A stretch of 64,000 nucleotides of DNA from Rana temporaria (taxonomy: Eukaryota > Chordata > Amphibia > Anura > Ranidae), in assembly GCF_905171775.1 (NCBI RefSeq), contig NC_053492.1, forward strand, positions 298,883,865 to 298,947,864, given 5' to 3'. Made by a program: the position numbers and the translations under genes. Below are positions 33,401 to 44,400 of this stretch, one piece after another; positions within the stretch are counted from its first letter, which is position 1, and each line of letters begins with the position of its first letter. The notes beneath the pieces are model-generated. The model worked only from the letters and a program-made list of their open reading frames with translations. It ran no database searches and was not told the origin of the DNA.

Positions 33401-33737
33401 CTTCCATGTTTCCCTTCTGAAGCCTTTAGTCCTTAATAGGTTCTCTCGTCCTCTCCCCACCACGGCACCAGTCTCTGAGGAGAATCAGGAATATGAGGTC
33501 AGTCAAGTACTGGATTCCCGACTCTGTAGAGGCGCTCTTCAGTACCTTGTTCATTGGAAAGGCTTTGGTCCTGAGGAGAGGTCTTGGGTTCCTGCATCAG
33601 AGGTCTTTGCACCTCGTCTATTGAAGAATTTTCATCTGAAGTTTCCCTCTAAACCCGGACCCAGGCAGGGAAGGGGGAGGCCTCGTAAGAGGGAGGGTAC
33701 TGTCATGAATATGCATCATGTCTGTCTGCCTACCTGA
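30399..33737 (+). pseudogene. pol: Pol polyprotein with one in-frame stop (protease, RT, RNase H, integrase, chromodomain)
   Basis: Read after the -1 shift. The protease segment (30399-30881) has the active-site motif DSGAAGNF. The frame stops at TGA 30882-30884 and reopens immediately: the next codons already match the usual stretch before the reverse transcriptase, so a single base change (for example CGA to TGA) explains it. From ATG 30927 there are 936 open codons. These hold RT motifs with YLDD at residues 180-183; RNase H with EVDASSVG, GDRELLA and FTDHKNL; an HHCC integrase finger (H..H..CHVC); a DD35E core at D568, D628 and E664; and a C-terminal chromodomain (YLVHWKGFGPEERSWVP). It ends inside the 3' LTR. 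The enzymes copy element RNA and integrate it, with the chromodomain guiding targeting. Reverse transcriptase could be made only by readthrough or from the internal ATG. Confidence 0.9.
33687..33697 (+). promoter_or_regulatory. Polypurine tract
   Basis: AAGAGGGAGGG, three bases before the 3' LTR, would prime second-strand DNA. Another purine run, AAGGGGGAGG, is at 33671-33680. Confidence 0.65.
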
Positions 33738-34334
33738 TCTCCATGTGTTCATTAGAGGCAGATCCTGTTCTGGTTTCCCTTCTTATCACTTCCTCTTCCT
33801 GTATGGCTCCACCCTAGTCCATCCCAGGAAGCCTATATTAACCTTTGCTCTACAGGTCTGCAGTGCTGTTCAACAGTGTTCCAATGCTCAGTTCCTGTCT
33901 GCAGTGTATTGCTAGTTCCTGGTTGCAGAGTGCTACGATCATCTTCCGTGTACCGTTTTGGCTTGTCCCCGACTTCCCTGTCTGCCTGTGCCCCTGACTA
34001 TTTGCATGTTCCACGGTTATCCTTGTCTGCCTGTTGCCCTGACCTCGGCCTGTCCATCACCACTGTTTGTTCTGCTGGCTGCTTCCCCCTTCTCCCTGCG
34101 GAGTGTGACCTGAGGAATCCCGGGAACGCGACCTGGACCCAGTTGCGGCCAAGACCATCCCTACCACCAAGGGCTCTGGTGAATACAAAACTGGGTCTTA
34201 GACTCCGCGCCCTGGGTGATCTTGGGTCACGCTTCCTCCCTGCCAGCAGTAGTCGGCTATAGGGTTCACTTCCCTGCGGTGCATCCCTGACCCCTACAGG
34301 GTGCACTTGTCACCTGGCCACAGGTGACCTGACA
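33701..34334 (+). repeat. 3' LTR
   Basis: Same length as the 5' LTR with one observed substitution. The pol frame runs 37 bases into it before stopping. Confidence 0.95.
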
Positions 34335-34339
34335 TGGAG

Positions 34340-35328
34340 AGGTGTATTTGACCATTTAGCAGTCTGCAAAGCATTTTTCAATTGCATTTTTGCAATCCAT
34401 GATAGACCTAATCATGGCATTATTATACATTATATTCTCTTGATTCTCATGACATACCCATATTTTTTATTTCAATCCATCATCTCTTGTTCTTAGCACC
34501 CTGTTCCACATGGTAGGGTTTGTTTAATGTGTACAGGGATTTTTGCGCTGTTTGCTCGTCTTGTTCCCTGGGAACTACGATGCAATTTTGGCGCCCTCCC
34601 TCTCCCATCTGTTCCCTTCCTCCCCGTTCGTGGTGGATGGAGGTGGTGGTTTGGGCGGGTGCTACTCATCGCATCAGCACCACGTCACCGCTCGGTGTGT
34701 GCGACATCTTTTGATTAAGCACTGCATGAGCAGGTTTTTCTTTCTATCTAGCCTGTATGGATGGGGTTTTTTTTCGCTCTGGCACGGATGCCTCCCGTTT
34801 CTTGCCACTCCCAGGTGACGCTGGGAGCATTTAAATTCGTCTCACTTTTTGTCTGTGTGTCTTATATGCAAGCTTTCACTTGTGATTTTGGTTCCCAATT
34901 TCCATGTGAACCAACAAGGGAAATCACCATAGGTTTCGCCTATACTTTTAGCACTTTTTGCCTTCTTTGCCTTTGGTTCCTTTACTATCTCACTCAGGAT
35001 ATATGTTTCTTTCCTTCCACTCTCATACTTGGTTGTTTTTTGAGTATCTGTCCTTTCATTTATGCTCAGTTCTTCCATTCATCTGACCTGGTGTATGGGT
35101 TTTTCACACTTCTCATCAATAATATTTACATTCAATACATACACCTGATTTCACTGGCCCACTGTCACCTTCATTTGCACACTGTCCTTGGGGAATCCAC
35201 AGTGCTTCCTGCTTGTCCACGTGTCTCTACCTCAGCTCCCATGCCAGACATCTCCAATAGCTCTGATCCTTTGTTCACATGATGTATGCAGTTGATGTGA
35301 GAATTTATAGGGATGTCCATCCTGTCCC
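34340..35328. other. No gene recognised; right flank of the Gypsy element
   Basis: About 1 kb of non-coding sequence. A 173-codon plus frame (34761-35282) has no domain or recognisable composition and contains low-complexity text, so I do not support it. Confidence 0.4.
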
Positions 35329-35331
35329 TGA

Positions 35332-35601
35332 GGCCCCGTACACACGACCGGGTTTCTCGGCAGAATTCAGCAAGAAACTCGATGCGAGACGTATTCTGCC
35401 GAGAAAACCGGTCGTGTGTACACTTTTTGCCGAGAAACCCGCCGAGGAACTCGTCGAGCCAAATAGAGAACATGTTCTCTATTTCCTCGTTGGTCAATGG
35501 GAAAATTTGGCTCGCCGAGATCCTCGGCGGCTTCACAAGGAACTCGACGAGCAAAACAATGTGTTTTGCCCGTCGAGTTTCTCGGACGTGTGTACGGGGC
35601 C
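35332..35601. mobile_element. Harbinger-like MITE with the same terminal 16 bases as the autonomous element
   Basis: 270 bp. The ends GGCCCCGTACACACGA and TCGGACGTGTGTACGGGGCC are inverted. The first 16 bases are identical to those of the element at 16606. Flanks are TGA (left) and TTA (right). The interior is a foldback of CTCGGCGAG/CTCGACGAG motifs. Confidence 0.8.
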
Positions 35602-35645
35602 TTACACCCATTACTTATTCAGCTACAATTATTTTTTAAACCATT

Positions 35646-37245
35646 CAATAAATGCTTATTGCTATTTTTTTTACCAAAAATATGTAGAAGAATACATATC
35701 GGCCTAAACTGAAGAGCAAATTATTTTTTTTGTATATTTTGGGGGCATAACAAAAAGTAAAAAATATTGCTTTTTTTTCAAAATGGTTGCTTTATTTTTG
35801 TTTATAGCGCAAAAAATAAAAACCGCAGAGGTGCTTAACCACTTCAATACCGGCCAATAGGCATATGACATCCACAGATGGGATCTCCCATCCTGGGTGG
35901 ACGTCATATGACGTCCTGGGCTTTGCCTGGGGATATCTGAATGATGCCTGCAGCTAGAGGCATCATTCAGATATCCATGTCTTCAGCCAGCGATCCTGCG
36001 CACCATAAGAACGATCATGGCGGCGGTTCCGCCACTTGATTGTTCTTATAGGCAGCGGGAGAGGACATCCCCCCCTCCCGCCGCCATCCGGTGCTTCTCC
36101 GGGCTCTCCCGTGCCATCGGAGGCCCGGAGAAGGAATCGTCCAGCGCAGGCAGGAAGCATAGGGATGACTGGTGACCAGATGGTCACCAGTCATCTCTAT
36201 GACCGTCGGAGGACCCAGGCGCGATGTAATGACGTCACGCCCGGGTACCCGTAAGTAAACAAAGCCGCGATTGCGGCTAGTGAGCAACACTGATCATGAG
36301 ATTGGTGAATTTTTTTTCACCGATCTCATGCTTTCCAGCCTGGAGGAGAGATGCGGGGTCTTATTGACCCCGCATCTCTCCATAAAGAGGACCTGTCACA
36401 CACATTTCCTATTACAAGGGATGTTTACATTCCTTGTAATAGGAATAAAAGTGCTAAAAAAAAGTGTTAAAACATAAATAAATAAGTAAAAAAAAAAAAA
36501 AAACAATAAAAAAAATTTAAACGCCCCTGTCCCCGGTAGCCCCCACGTAAGTCCCACCGACATATGTAAACGCCGTTTAAACCACATATGTGAGGTATTG
36601 GCGCATGCGTTAGCGTGCCAGCAACAATTCTAGCACTAGATCTCCTCTGTAAATCAAAACTGGTAACCTGTAAAAAATGTCAAAGCTTTGCCTATGGAGA
36701 TTTTTAGGTACCGAAGTTTGGCGCCATTCCATGAGTGTGCGCAATTTTAAAGCGTGACATGTTAGGCATCTGTTTACTCGGTGTAACATCATCTTTCATA
36801 TTTTACAAAAAGATTGTGCTAACTTTACTGTTTTGTTATTTTTTTAATTCATGAAACAATTTTTTTCCAAAAAAAAGGCTTTTGAAAAATTATTGCGCAA
36901 ATACCGTGCAAGATAAAATGTTGCAATGACCGTCGTTTTATTCCCTAGGGTGTCTGCTAAAATATATATATATAATGTTTGAGGGGTTTTGTATAATTTT
37001 CTAGCAAAAGAATGATGATTTGTACATGTAGGAGAGAAGTGCCAGAATAGGCCCGGTATTGAGGTGTGTATAAAAGCCCTGTATTGAAGTGGTTAAATAC
37101 CACCAAAAGAAAGCTCTATTTGTGGGAAAAAAAGGACGTCAATTTTGTTTGGGAGCCACGCCGCACGATCAATTATCAGTTAAAGCGACGCAGTGCAAAA
37201 AGTGGCCCCGTCATTTGGCAGCCAAATCCTCCGGTGCTGAAGTGG
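35646..37245 (+). mobile_element. TTAA-family repeat split by a second TTAA element
   Basis: The outer repeat is in two parts, 35646-35834 (ending AAAAACCGCAGAGGTGC) and 37097-37245 (starting ATACCACCAAAAGAAAGCTC), which are contiguous in other copies. It ends GAAGTGG before TTAA at 37246-37249. Its left end is truncated. Confidence 0.75.
35839..37092 (+). mobile_element. Complete TTAA element nested in another TTAA-family copy
   Basis: 1,254 bp, CCACTTCAATACCGGCC at the left and TGTATTGAAGTGG at the right, with TTAA at 35835-35838 and 37093-37096. Removing it with one TTAA restores the host repeat exactly, which shows that TTAA is the duplicated target. No transposase ORF. Confidence 0.85.
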
Positions 37246-37249
37246 TTAA

Positions 37250-38150
37250 ACATGTGTGCAAAAACCGCTAAAATTTCTTTGGCAGCGAAAAAGGTTAAAG
37301 CAGAAAAAGCAGAAGGGTCAGCATATGAGAACGGGATCAGCAATGACAGTATACATGTTTCTCTCATAACAGGATTTCTTTAACAATAAAATCAGGAGAA
37401 TCTGGTTAGCAGCCTATTAATTATTTCAATTATTAATTTTTTTATTCTAAAATTGTATATTTTAAACAATGTTGTGTAGTTCTGAGAATTATTTATCCAG
37501 CAGAGTTCCGATAATAGATGTCAAAATATGAATGCATTGTTTCAGACACGATGTTACGATTATTTACTTACTTTAGTACGCAGCAAAGAAAAACACATAT
37601 TTAACAAGCGTTTGAGTGTCAAACATTAAGTTGCAGTAAAATAACCTCCAATCTGTTCTAGGGATGGGGATGCTCCTCATTAACTTAAATAAGGCATTCA
37701 GCCAAGGCTTCGTGCCAATACCTCCTCCATTGTAAAAAAAAAAAAAAACATACTTTATTTTAGGAAGCTTTGATGGCACAGTCACTCGTAATTAAGTGAT
37801 GAGAACTGTGTGCGCGGCTTTTAGCTGAATGTGCACTTTTTACTTTTAGTTTGTTGACCATTACTGAAAATTTGCATTCACTATAAAAAGAACTCTTCTG
37901 TGCACCACCCAAATTTCCATATAAGAGTAAATAGCAAAATAAGAACAGGCACAAAAAGAAATATCCTCTTGTAGCTTCAATTTAAAGTGGAATTTCAGGC
38001 TCAAACACTTTAAATATTTTCCTCAATAACCACAAAGGATAAATGTCCACTTTATTTACACCACATGCCTTTGAACACCCAGGTATTACCTTGTAAATGT
38101 AGCAGGGACATCGTCACTGTGCTGTACATAGCCTGTGCAGAGAGCAGAGC
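37250..38150. other. No gene or repeat recognised
   Basis: AT-rich non-coding sequence with an A-run near 37,735. Nothing further supported. Confidence 0.5.
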
Positions 38151-38158
38151 TGTAGGAG

Positions 38159-39468
38159 CAGGGCCGCTGATAGGGGGGGGGGGGACCACCAGCCCTCCTG
38201 TAGGGGGCCCCCGGCACACAGAGGGGCCTGAACAGCAGGAGGAATCAGTGTGGTCGGGCGGAGGGGCAATTACAGAAATATGTCCTGTGCGGCTTTCTGC
38301 AGCAGACAAAAGACAGTTTCTCTCCCTCCCACCAGCTTTCAGCTGCTGAAGGGAGAGACATAGACACAGGGGGGCAGATCCACAAAGAAGTTACGCTGGC
38401 GTATCTATTGATACGCCGCGTAACTTCTAGTTTGCTCCGGCGTATCTTTGTTTTGTATCCACAAAACAAGATACGCCTGAAGCTGTGCTAAATCTGACTG
38501 GCGTATGTCTTAGTACGTCGTCGGATCTAAGGTGCATATTTACGCTGGCCGCTAGGTGGCGCTTCCATCGATTTCCGCGTCGAGTAGGCAAATTAGCTAG
38601 ATACGGTGATCCACGAACGTACGCATTTTTTTTACGCAGTTTCCGTAAAGCTTTTTTCACTGTTTTCCTTTGATACAGGTTGTTTCATGGATTATTATCA
38701 GTTTGACTGATTTATTATTCACTTTTAGATTTTCAATGTGCGCTCATCACCTTCACTTTTATACCTTTGTTTTTGTCGTTAGCACATATTAGATTTGAGC
38801 TGCATTTTGTATTACACCAGTCTTTTATTCATTTTTCACTGTTGGCTAGCGCTGTAGTTTACCCTTTAATTGAGGCGTATCCTATGTTAAGTATGGCCGT
38901 CGTTCCCGCGTTGAAATGTTAAAATTTTACGTTCTTTGCGTAGAATGACGTTCACGTCGTAAGCATTGGCTTGTTGCGGGTTAATTTCGAGCATACGCAC
39001 TGGGATACCCCCACAGACGGCACATGCGCCGTTCAGAAAAAACGTCATTTACGTCGGGTCAAGACGTATTAACATAAAACACGCCCCCATCTCACCCATT
39101 TGAATTGCGCGCCCTTACCCCGACACAGATACACTACGCCGCTGTAACTTACGGCGCTAATTCTTTGAGAATACAGTAAATATGCTGTAAGTTACGGCGG
39201 CGTAGTGTATCTGAGATAACCTACGCCGGCCGGAAAGAAGAGCCGCGCTTCGTGGATCTGGCCCAGGGCATTGTTCCTGTAATTTTTTCCCCTGCACTGA
39301 TCCCCCTCCCTGTTCTTTTATAAAATGGCTCATTTACACAGGTTCTCTGTTGTTTGTGTCCACTAATAATGATTTTAGTGTATTTTTTGTGAAAATATTT
39401 TTTTTCTACATGGGGGGGCCCTGCCTGGTAGGCTGTACGGGGCCCCGAGATTTCTAACAGCAGCCCTG
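38159..39468. mobile_element. Non-autonomous hAT element with 8-bp duplication, carrying an inserted MITE
   Basis: Left end CAGGGCCGCTGATAGGGG, right end TAACAGCAGCCCTG. Perfect 8-bp flanks TGTAGGAG at 38151-38158 and 39469-39476. It contains a GGGCCAGATCC-type MITE (about 38,383-39,264), so the hAT insertion is the older event. Confidence 0.8.
38383..39264. mobile_element. MITE with GGCAGATCCAC / GTGGATCTGGCCC termini
   Basis: Termini GGGGCAGATCCACAAAGAAG and CTTCGTGGATCTGGCCC, with a CGTA-rich interior. An AT-rich stretch at ~38,645-38,880 looks like a further insertion, since family text (GTTAAGTATGGCCGTCGTTC) resumes after it. Confidence 0.65.
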
Positions 39469-39719
39469 TGTAGGAGGGACCTGCAGGTCAATCTATTACC
39501 AGCTGCCTGCAGGAAACTACAGGAAGGGCAGAGACAAGACCAGTCACTCTGCACAAAGAGAGAGGGAACAGTAGTGGTTGGTCTTTATTATTACAGGAAG
39601 CTCTTGCACAAAGGCACATTTTCACACCGGATAGTGCACAGATCTGCGAAGAAGTGCACAAACCACATAAAGATAAAGCAAGTTAGAAAATACATCCCTC
39701 TTGTATTTAATAAAGCACT

Positions 39720-39803
39720 TGCCTCAAAAACTTGCGGCGGCGTAACGTAAATCAGATAGGTTACGCGGATCTAAAGATCCGCTGACCTATCTGAATCTGG
39801 CCC
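39720..39803. repeat. MITE 3' fragment (CTGAATCTGGCCC family)
   Basis: AAACTTGCGGCGGCGTAACG followed by CTGAATCTGGCCCAG is the right end of the GGGCCAGATTC family. No left end is present nearby. Confidence 0.6.
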
Positions 39804-39869
39804 AGTATATTTAGTGCAGAGCCCAGCTTGATTCTCTATTATGTTAGAATATGCTATTTCTTTCTTTAA

Positions 39870-40320
39870 AGTGTTTGTTACCCCAACATTTCATATTCCT
39901 GATATGTGCCTGCTGTTCCATGTACTTGAATGAGAAACAACCCTGTTCTCTTTGTATTGCTTCCTGTGTGAGATCCCTGGTGTTCCTACCAGTCCCTCTG
40001 CTTTCCTATTAAAAACTGACCACACTAAGCAGGAGAACACACTGTTCACAGTTCTCTGCTCTCCTCCAATGATTCGACTTGTCCTGACTCGCCCCCCTGC
40101 ACAGCCACTTACTTGGAATCTCAGTGTAATGCTGATTCTCCTCCCCCCAGCTTTTATACAGCTGAGAACAGAGGGATTGTGATCACTTAAAAAAAGGAGG
40201 AAAAAATATATTTCTAACGTTGTTGTTTTTTTTATTATTATATCCATAGGCAAATGTTTTGCCTTTCTTTTCTATTTTAAACTGAATAGGCTGTTTACGA
40301 GGTGATCGTTTACAAGCACT
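39870..40320. mobile_element. TTAA MITE (AGTGTTTGT ends)
   Basis: AGTGTTTGTTACCCC at the left and TTTACAAGCACT at the right are inverted. TTAA lies at 39866-39869 and 40321-40324. The text TAGAATATGCTATTT occurs just outside both ends (39846 and 40331). Confidence 0.6.
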
Positions 40321-40592
40321 TTAATAATTTATAGAATATGCTATTTTTATAATGCCAAAACCAAATATATCGATTTTTAAAGAAGGACAAGAATTCTGTC
40401 CTTCAACAAATGCCAACCAAAACATATGCCAATCAACACATATGGCAATTGTAAAAAAAAAAAAAAAAAATTTGATTGTACAGAAATTAAAATTAAGAGC
40501 AAAGTACATATTAAAAATATTATCAAATCTAACCCCACCTCTTAGTTCATACCCCAAAATGTGTCTTAGGTTCACCTCATCACAACAAGAAT

Positions 40593-40835
40593 CTTGGCCC
40601 AGATTCACAAAAGAGATACGACGGCGTATCTCCTGATATGCAAATTAGTAGTTACGGCGATCCACAATGGTTTTTCGCCTAATTTAAATGGCACACGCCC
40701 CTTTGAATTACGCGGGCTTACGCCGGAGGCCGCCAGCGTAAGTTTTCATGCAAGTGCTTTTAGAGTCAGGCACTTGCGATGAAAACTTGCGGCGGTGTAA
40801 CGTATCTACGATACGTTACGCCGCCGCGATTCTAC
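40593..40835. mobile_element. MITE fragment (GGCCCAGATTC family)
   Basis: Starts TTGGCCCAGATTCACAAAAG with the CGTA-rich interior, and ends abruptly after GCCGCCGCGATTCTACG without the expected GGCC terminus. A truncated or internally deleted copy. Confidence 0.6.
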
Positions 40836-41052
40836 GTGCCCTTATTTTTACATTGTCACATAAGTCATTGCATTATGATGTTAAAGTGTCTGATACATGA
40901 CCCTTGTACGTTCTATTATCTTACTATTTGAATAGTCTTCCAAATGAGTAGGGGTTAGCGACACCTATGTATGAGTTGGGTGATTTTTTGAAAGCAGTAA
41001 GCCAGTGCATGGATTAACGCCTATACTTATATGCCCTATAGATACCTAAGAC

Positions 41053-41392
41053 CAGGGGTCTCCAAACTTTACCAGTTTACTAACCCTTCAGACATTAGGG
41101 GGGCCAGATTGTGGCCAATGGGGGTAGAAAATGTCCTGCACTCAGCATCAGTGAGAAAAAACATGGCCGTAGTATTGGTGGTCAGCAGGAGGAGGAGTAG
41201 TACTCCATCATTGGTATTAATAGGAGGAATAGTACACCAACATTGGTATCAGTGGAACAAATAGTGCCCCGTAGTAGGTGTCAACGGGTGGCATAGTGTC
41301 TCATATCATAGGGAGGAATAGTACCTCAAGGGCCAGATAAAGGCTAGCAAAGGACCACATTCAGCTCTCAGGCCACAGTTTGGAGTCCCCTG
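41053..41392. mobile_element. Non-autonomous hAT element, 8-bp duplication
   Basis: CAGGGGTCTCCAAACTTTAC and CAGTTTGGAGTCCCCTG are inverted ends. The flanks CCTAAGAC and ACTTAGAC match at 6 of 8 positions. The ~340-bp interior has no ORF. Confidence 0.75.
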
Positions 41393-41457
41393 ACTTAGAC
41401 AACCATGAGATGTGGGAGATGCTTGTACATAGACTTATACATGAAACATAAGGTCCA

Positions 41458-44400
41458 CGGGCCAAATCCACAAAAGGGATACGACGGCGTAACTGCTGTT
41501 ACGCCGTCGTATCCCTGTTCCTAACTATGGAACTGATCCACAGAATATGGGGGGTTATCCTCAAAAGAGATACTCCGACTTAACTGCTGTTCAGTCTGTG
41601 TGTAACTTTGGAAACGATCCTCAAAAGGCTTTTTCCAAAGTTACACAGAAGATCCGGCATGTGTAATTGAATTACACTGCCTAATTTTAGGATGCAGTAC
41701 CGCATCCGCCGCTGGGGGCATTTCGAGTCGAAATGCCGTTGCTAGTATGCAAATTAGCACTTAAGGCGATCCACAAAGCTTTCTAGCTTCCTTTTTGCGC
41801 CGTAAGTGTTATTTTGCAAGTGTAAAATTAGGGCTCGTTTTACAAAGTGTAAAGTTAGTCACACCTTGTAAAGGCCCATTCCAGCGACGGCATTTGGTAT
41901 GCTTTCCCGAGGGAGAACTCCACGTCAATTTGTAAAAAACAAAACCGGCATGGGTTCCCCCCCAGGAGCATACCAGGCCCTTAGGTCTGGTATGGGTTGT
42001 AAGGGGACCCCCCCTACGCCGAAAAATCGACGTAGGGGGTCCCCTACAATCCATACCAGACCCGTATCCAAAGCACGCTACCCGGCCAGCCAGGAAGGGA
42101 GTGGGGACGAGCGAGCGCCCCCCCCCTCCTGAGCCGTGCCAGGCCGCGTGCCCTCAACATGGGGGGGTTGGGTGCTCTGGGGCAGGGGGGCGCACTGCGG
42201 GCCCCCCCACCCCAGAGCACCCTGTCCCCATGTTGATGAGGACAGGACCTCTTCCCGACAACCCTTGCCATTGGTTGTCGGGGTCTGCGGGCGGAGGCTT
42301 ATCGGAATCTGGGAGTCCCCTTTAATAAGGGGGCCCCCAGATACCGGCCCCCCACCCTAAGTGAATGGATATGGGGTACATCGTACCCCTATCCATTCAC
42401 CTGGAGGCAAAAAGTAAAAGTTAATAAACACACAACACAAGGCTTTTTAAAATATTTTATTATTCTGCTCCGGACGCCCCCCCTGTCTTCGTTATTAGCT
42501 CAATTACCAGGGGGGGCTTCTTTTTCCACTCTCCGGGGGTCTTCCGCTCTCCGGGGGTCTTCCGCTCTCCGGGGGGGCTTCTCCGGACTCCGGGGGGGCT
42601 TCTCCGGACTCCGGGGGGCTTCTTCCATCTTCTCCCCTCTTCCGCTCTTGACTCGGCGAACCCCGGTTCTTCTGCAGCTCTCCGGTGCCTTCTTCTTCAG
42701 CGCTGGCTGCCTGCTATGTTTGTGTGTTAGCTCGATTTCAAACAGGCAGCCAGCGCGGTCTTCTGTGGCGTCAGGGTCTTCTGGTCTTCTGTTCTTCCGA
42801 TGTTGCCTCGTCGCCTGTTGTCGCTGTAATGATGGAAGCGCGCCTTGCATCACATTTATATAGGCATCACCGTCCCATCATGCTCCGGTAGGTACCCACG
42901 TGGTGGGTGCACGTGGGTAGGCACCCACCACGTGGGTACCTACCGGAGCATGATGGGACGGTGATGCCTATATAAATGTGATGCAAGGCGCGCTTCCATC
43001 ATTACAGCGACAACAGGCGACGAGGCAACATCGGAAGAACAGAAGACCAGAAGACCCTGACGCCACAGAAGACCGCGCTGGCTGCCTGTTTGAAATCGAG
43101 CTAACACACAAACATAGCAGGCAGCCAGCGCTGAAGAAGAAGGCACCGGAGAGCTGCAGAAGAACCGGGGTTCACCGAGTCAAGAGCGGAAGAGGGGAGA
43201 AGATGGAAGAAGCCCCCCGGAGTCCGGAGAAGCCCCCCCGGAGTCCGGAGAAGCCCCCCCGGAGAGCGGAAGACCCCCGGAGAGCGGAAGACCCCCGGAG
43301 AGTGGAAGAAGAAGCCCCCCCTGGTAATTGAGCTAATAACGAAGACAGGGGGGGCGTCCGGAGCAGAATAATAAAATATTTTAAAAAGCCTTGTGTTGTG
43401 TGTTTATTAACTTTTACTTTTTGCCTCCAGGTGAATGGATAGGGGTACGATGTACCCCATATCCATTCACTTAGGGTGGGGGGCCGGTATCTGGGGGCCC
43501 CCTTATTAAAGGGGACTCCCAGATTCCGATAAGCCTCCGCCCGCAGACCCCGACAACCAATGGCAAGGGTTGTCGGGAAGAGGTCCTGTCCTCATCAACA
43601 TGGGGACAGGGTGCTCTGGGGTGGGGGGGCCCGCAGTGCGCCCCCCTGCCCCAGAGCACCCAACCCCCCCATGTTGAGGGCACGCGGCCTGGCACGGCTC
43701 AGGAGGGGGGGGGCGCTCGCTCGTCCCCACTCCTTTCCTGGCCGGCCGGGTAGCGTGCTTTGGATACGGGTCTGGTATGGATTGTAGGGGGACCCCCTAC
43801 GTCAATTTTTCGGCGTGGGGGGGTCTCCTTACAACCCATGCCAGACCTAAGGGCCTGGTATGCTCCTGGGGGGGGAACCCATGCCGTTTTTTTCTTTGAA
43901 AATTGGCATGGAGTTCTCCCTCAGGAATGCATGCCGATGTCATTTTTTTTTCCCCGACGCAACTTTAAGCCGTCGCGATCCTCAAAAACTCGGCGTAACG
44001 TAACTTTGCGCATGCGCAGTACGGCCGGCGCGGGAGCGCGCCTCATTTAAATGGGACTCGCCCCATTTGAATAGGAACGCCTTGCGCCGGCGGAATTTTA
44101 GTTACACAGCCTGAAATTTCTAGATAAGTGCTTTGTGGATCAGGCACTTAGGTAGAAACTTTAAGGCAGTGTAACTTAAATTGGAATTTTTAAGTTACGT
44201 CAGGTTTTTGTGGATCTGGCCCCAGTTTTCCATAGTTAGGCAGAAGATCCGGCATGTGTAAGGGACTTACACTGCCGGATCTTAGGATGCAGTACCGCAT
44301 CCGCCGCTGGGGGCATTTCGTGTCGAAATGCCGCCTCGGGTATGCAAATTAGCACTTACGGAGATCCACGAAGCTTTTCAGCTTTGTTTTTTCTCCATAA

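Larger units (their letters stand above)
28809..34334 (+). mobile_element. Ty3/Gypsy LTR retrotransposon, chromovirus type (Tf1/sushi-like)
   Basis: A 5,526-bp element with two 634-bp LTRs (28809-29442, 33701-34334) starting TG and ending CA, flanked by a perfect 5-bp duplication TGGAG (28804-28808, 34335-34339). I see one difference between LTRs: A29238 against G34130, a CpG site. That implies a very recent insertion. The order is gag, protease, reverse transcriptase, RNase H, integrase, chromodomain, as in chromoviruses. A -1 frameshift joins gag to pro-pol. The only lesion found is an in-frame TGA at 30882-30884 between protease and reverse transcriptase. There is no envelope gene. Confidence 0.95.

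Noticed and set aside
29455..33737. Interpretation as an endogenous retrovirus
   Set aside because: No envelope gene, the chromodomain follows integrase, the leader is very short with a self-priming match, and gag is of sushi type. All point to a Ty3/Gypsy chromovirus-type retrotransposon.
34761..35282. 173-residue plus-strand frame as a membrane protein gene
   Set aside because: Phe/Leu/Ser-rich text from T- and C-rich DNA, no recognisable family, no splice or promoter context, and it overlaps the approach to a MITE.
42500..43331. Two identical 117-residue proteins in opposite orientation as a duplicated host gene
   Set aside because: They are mirror images within a perfect palindrome, with no domain and highly biased composition. 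The identity of the DNA arms explains them.
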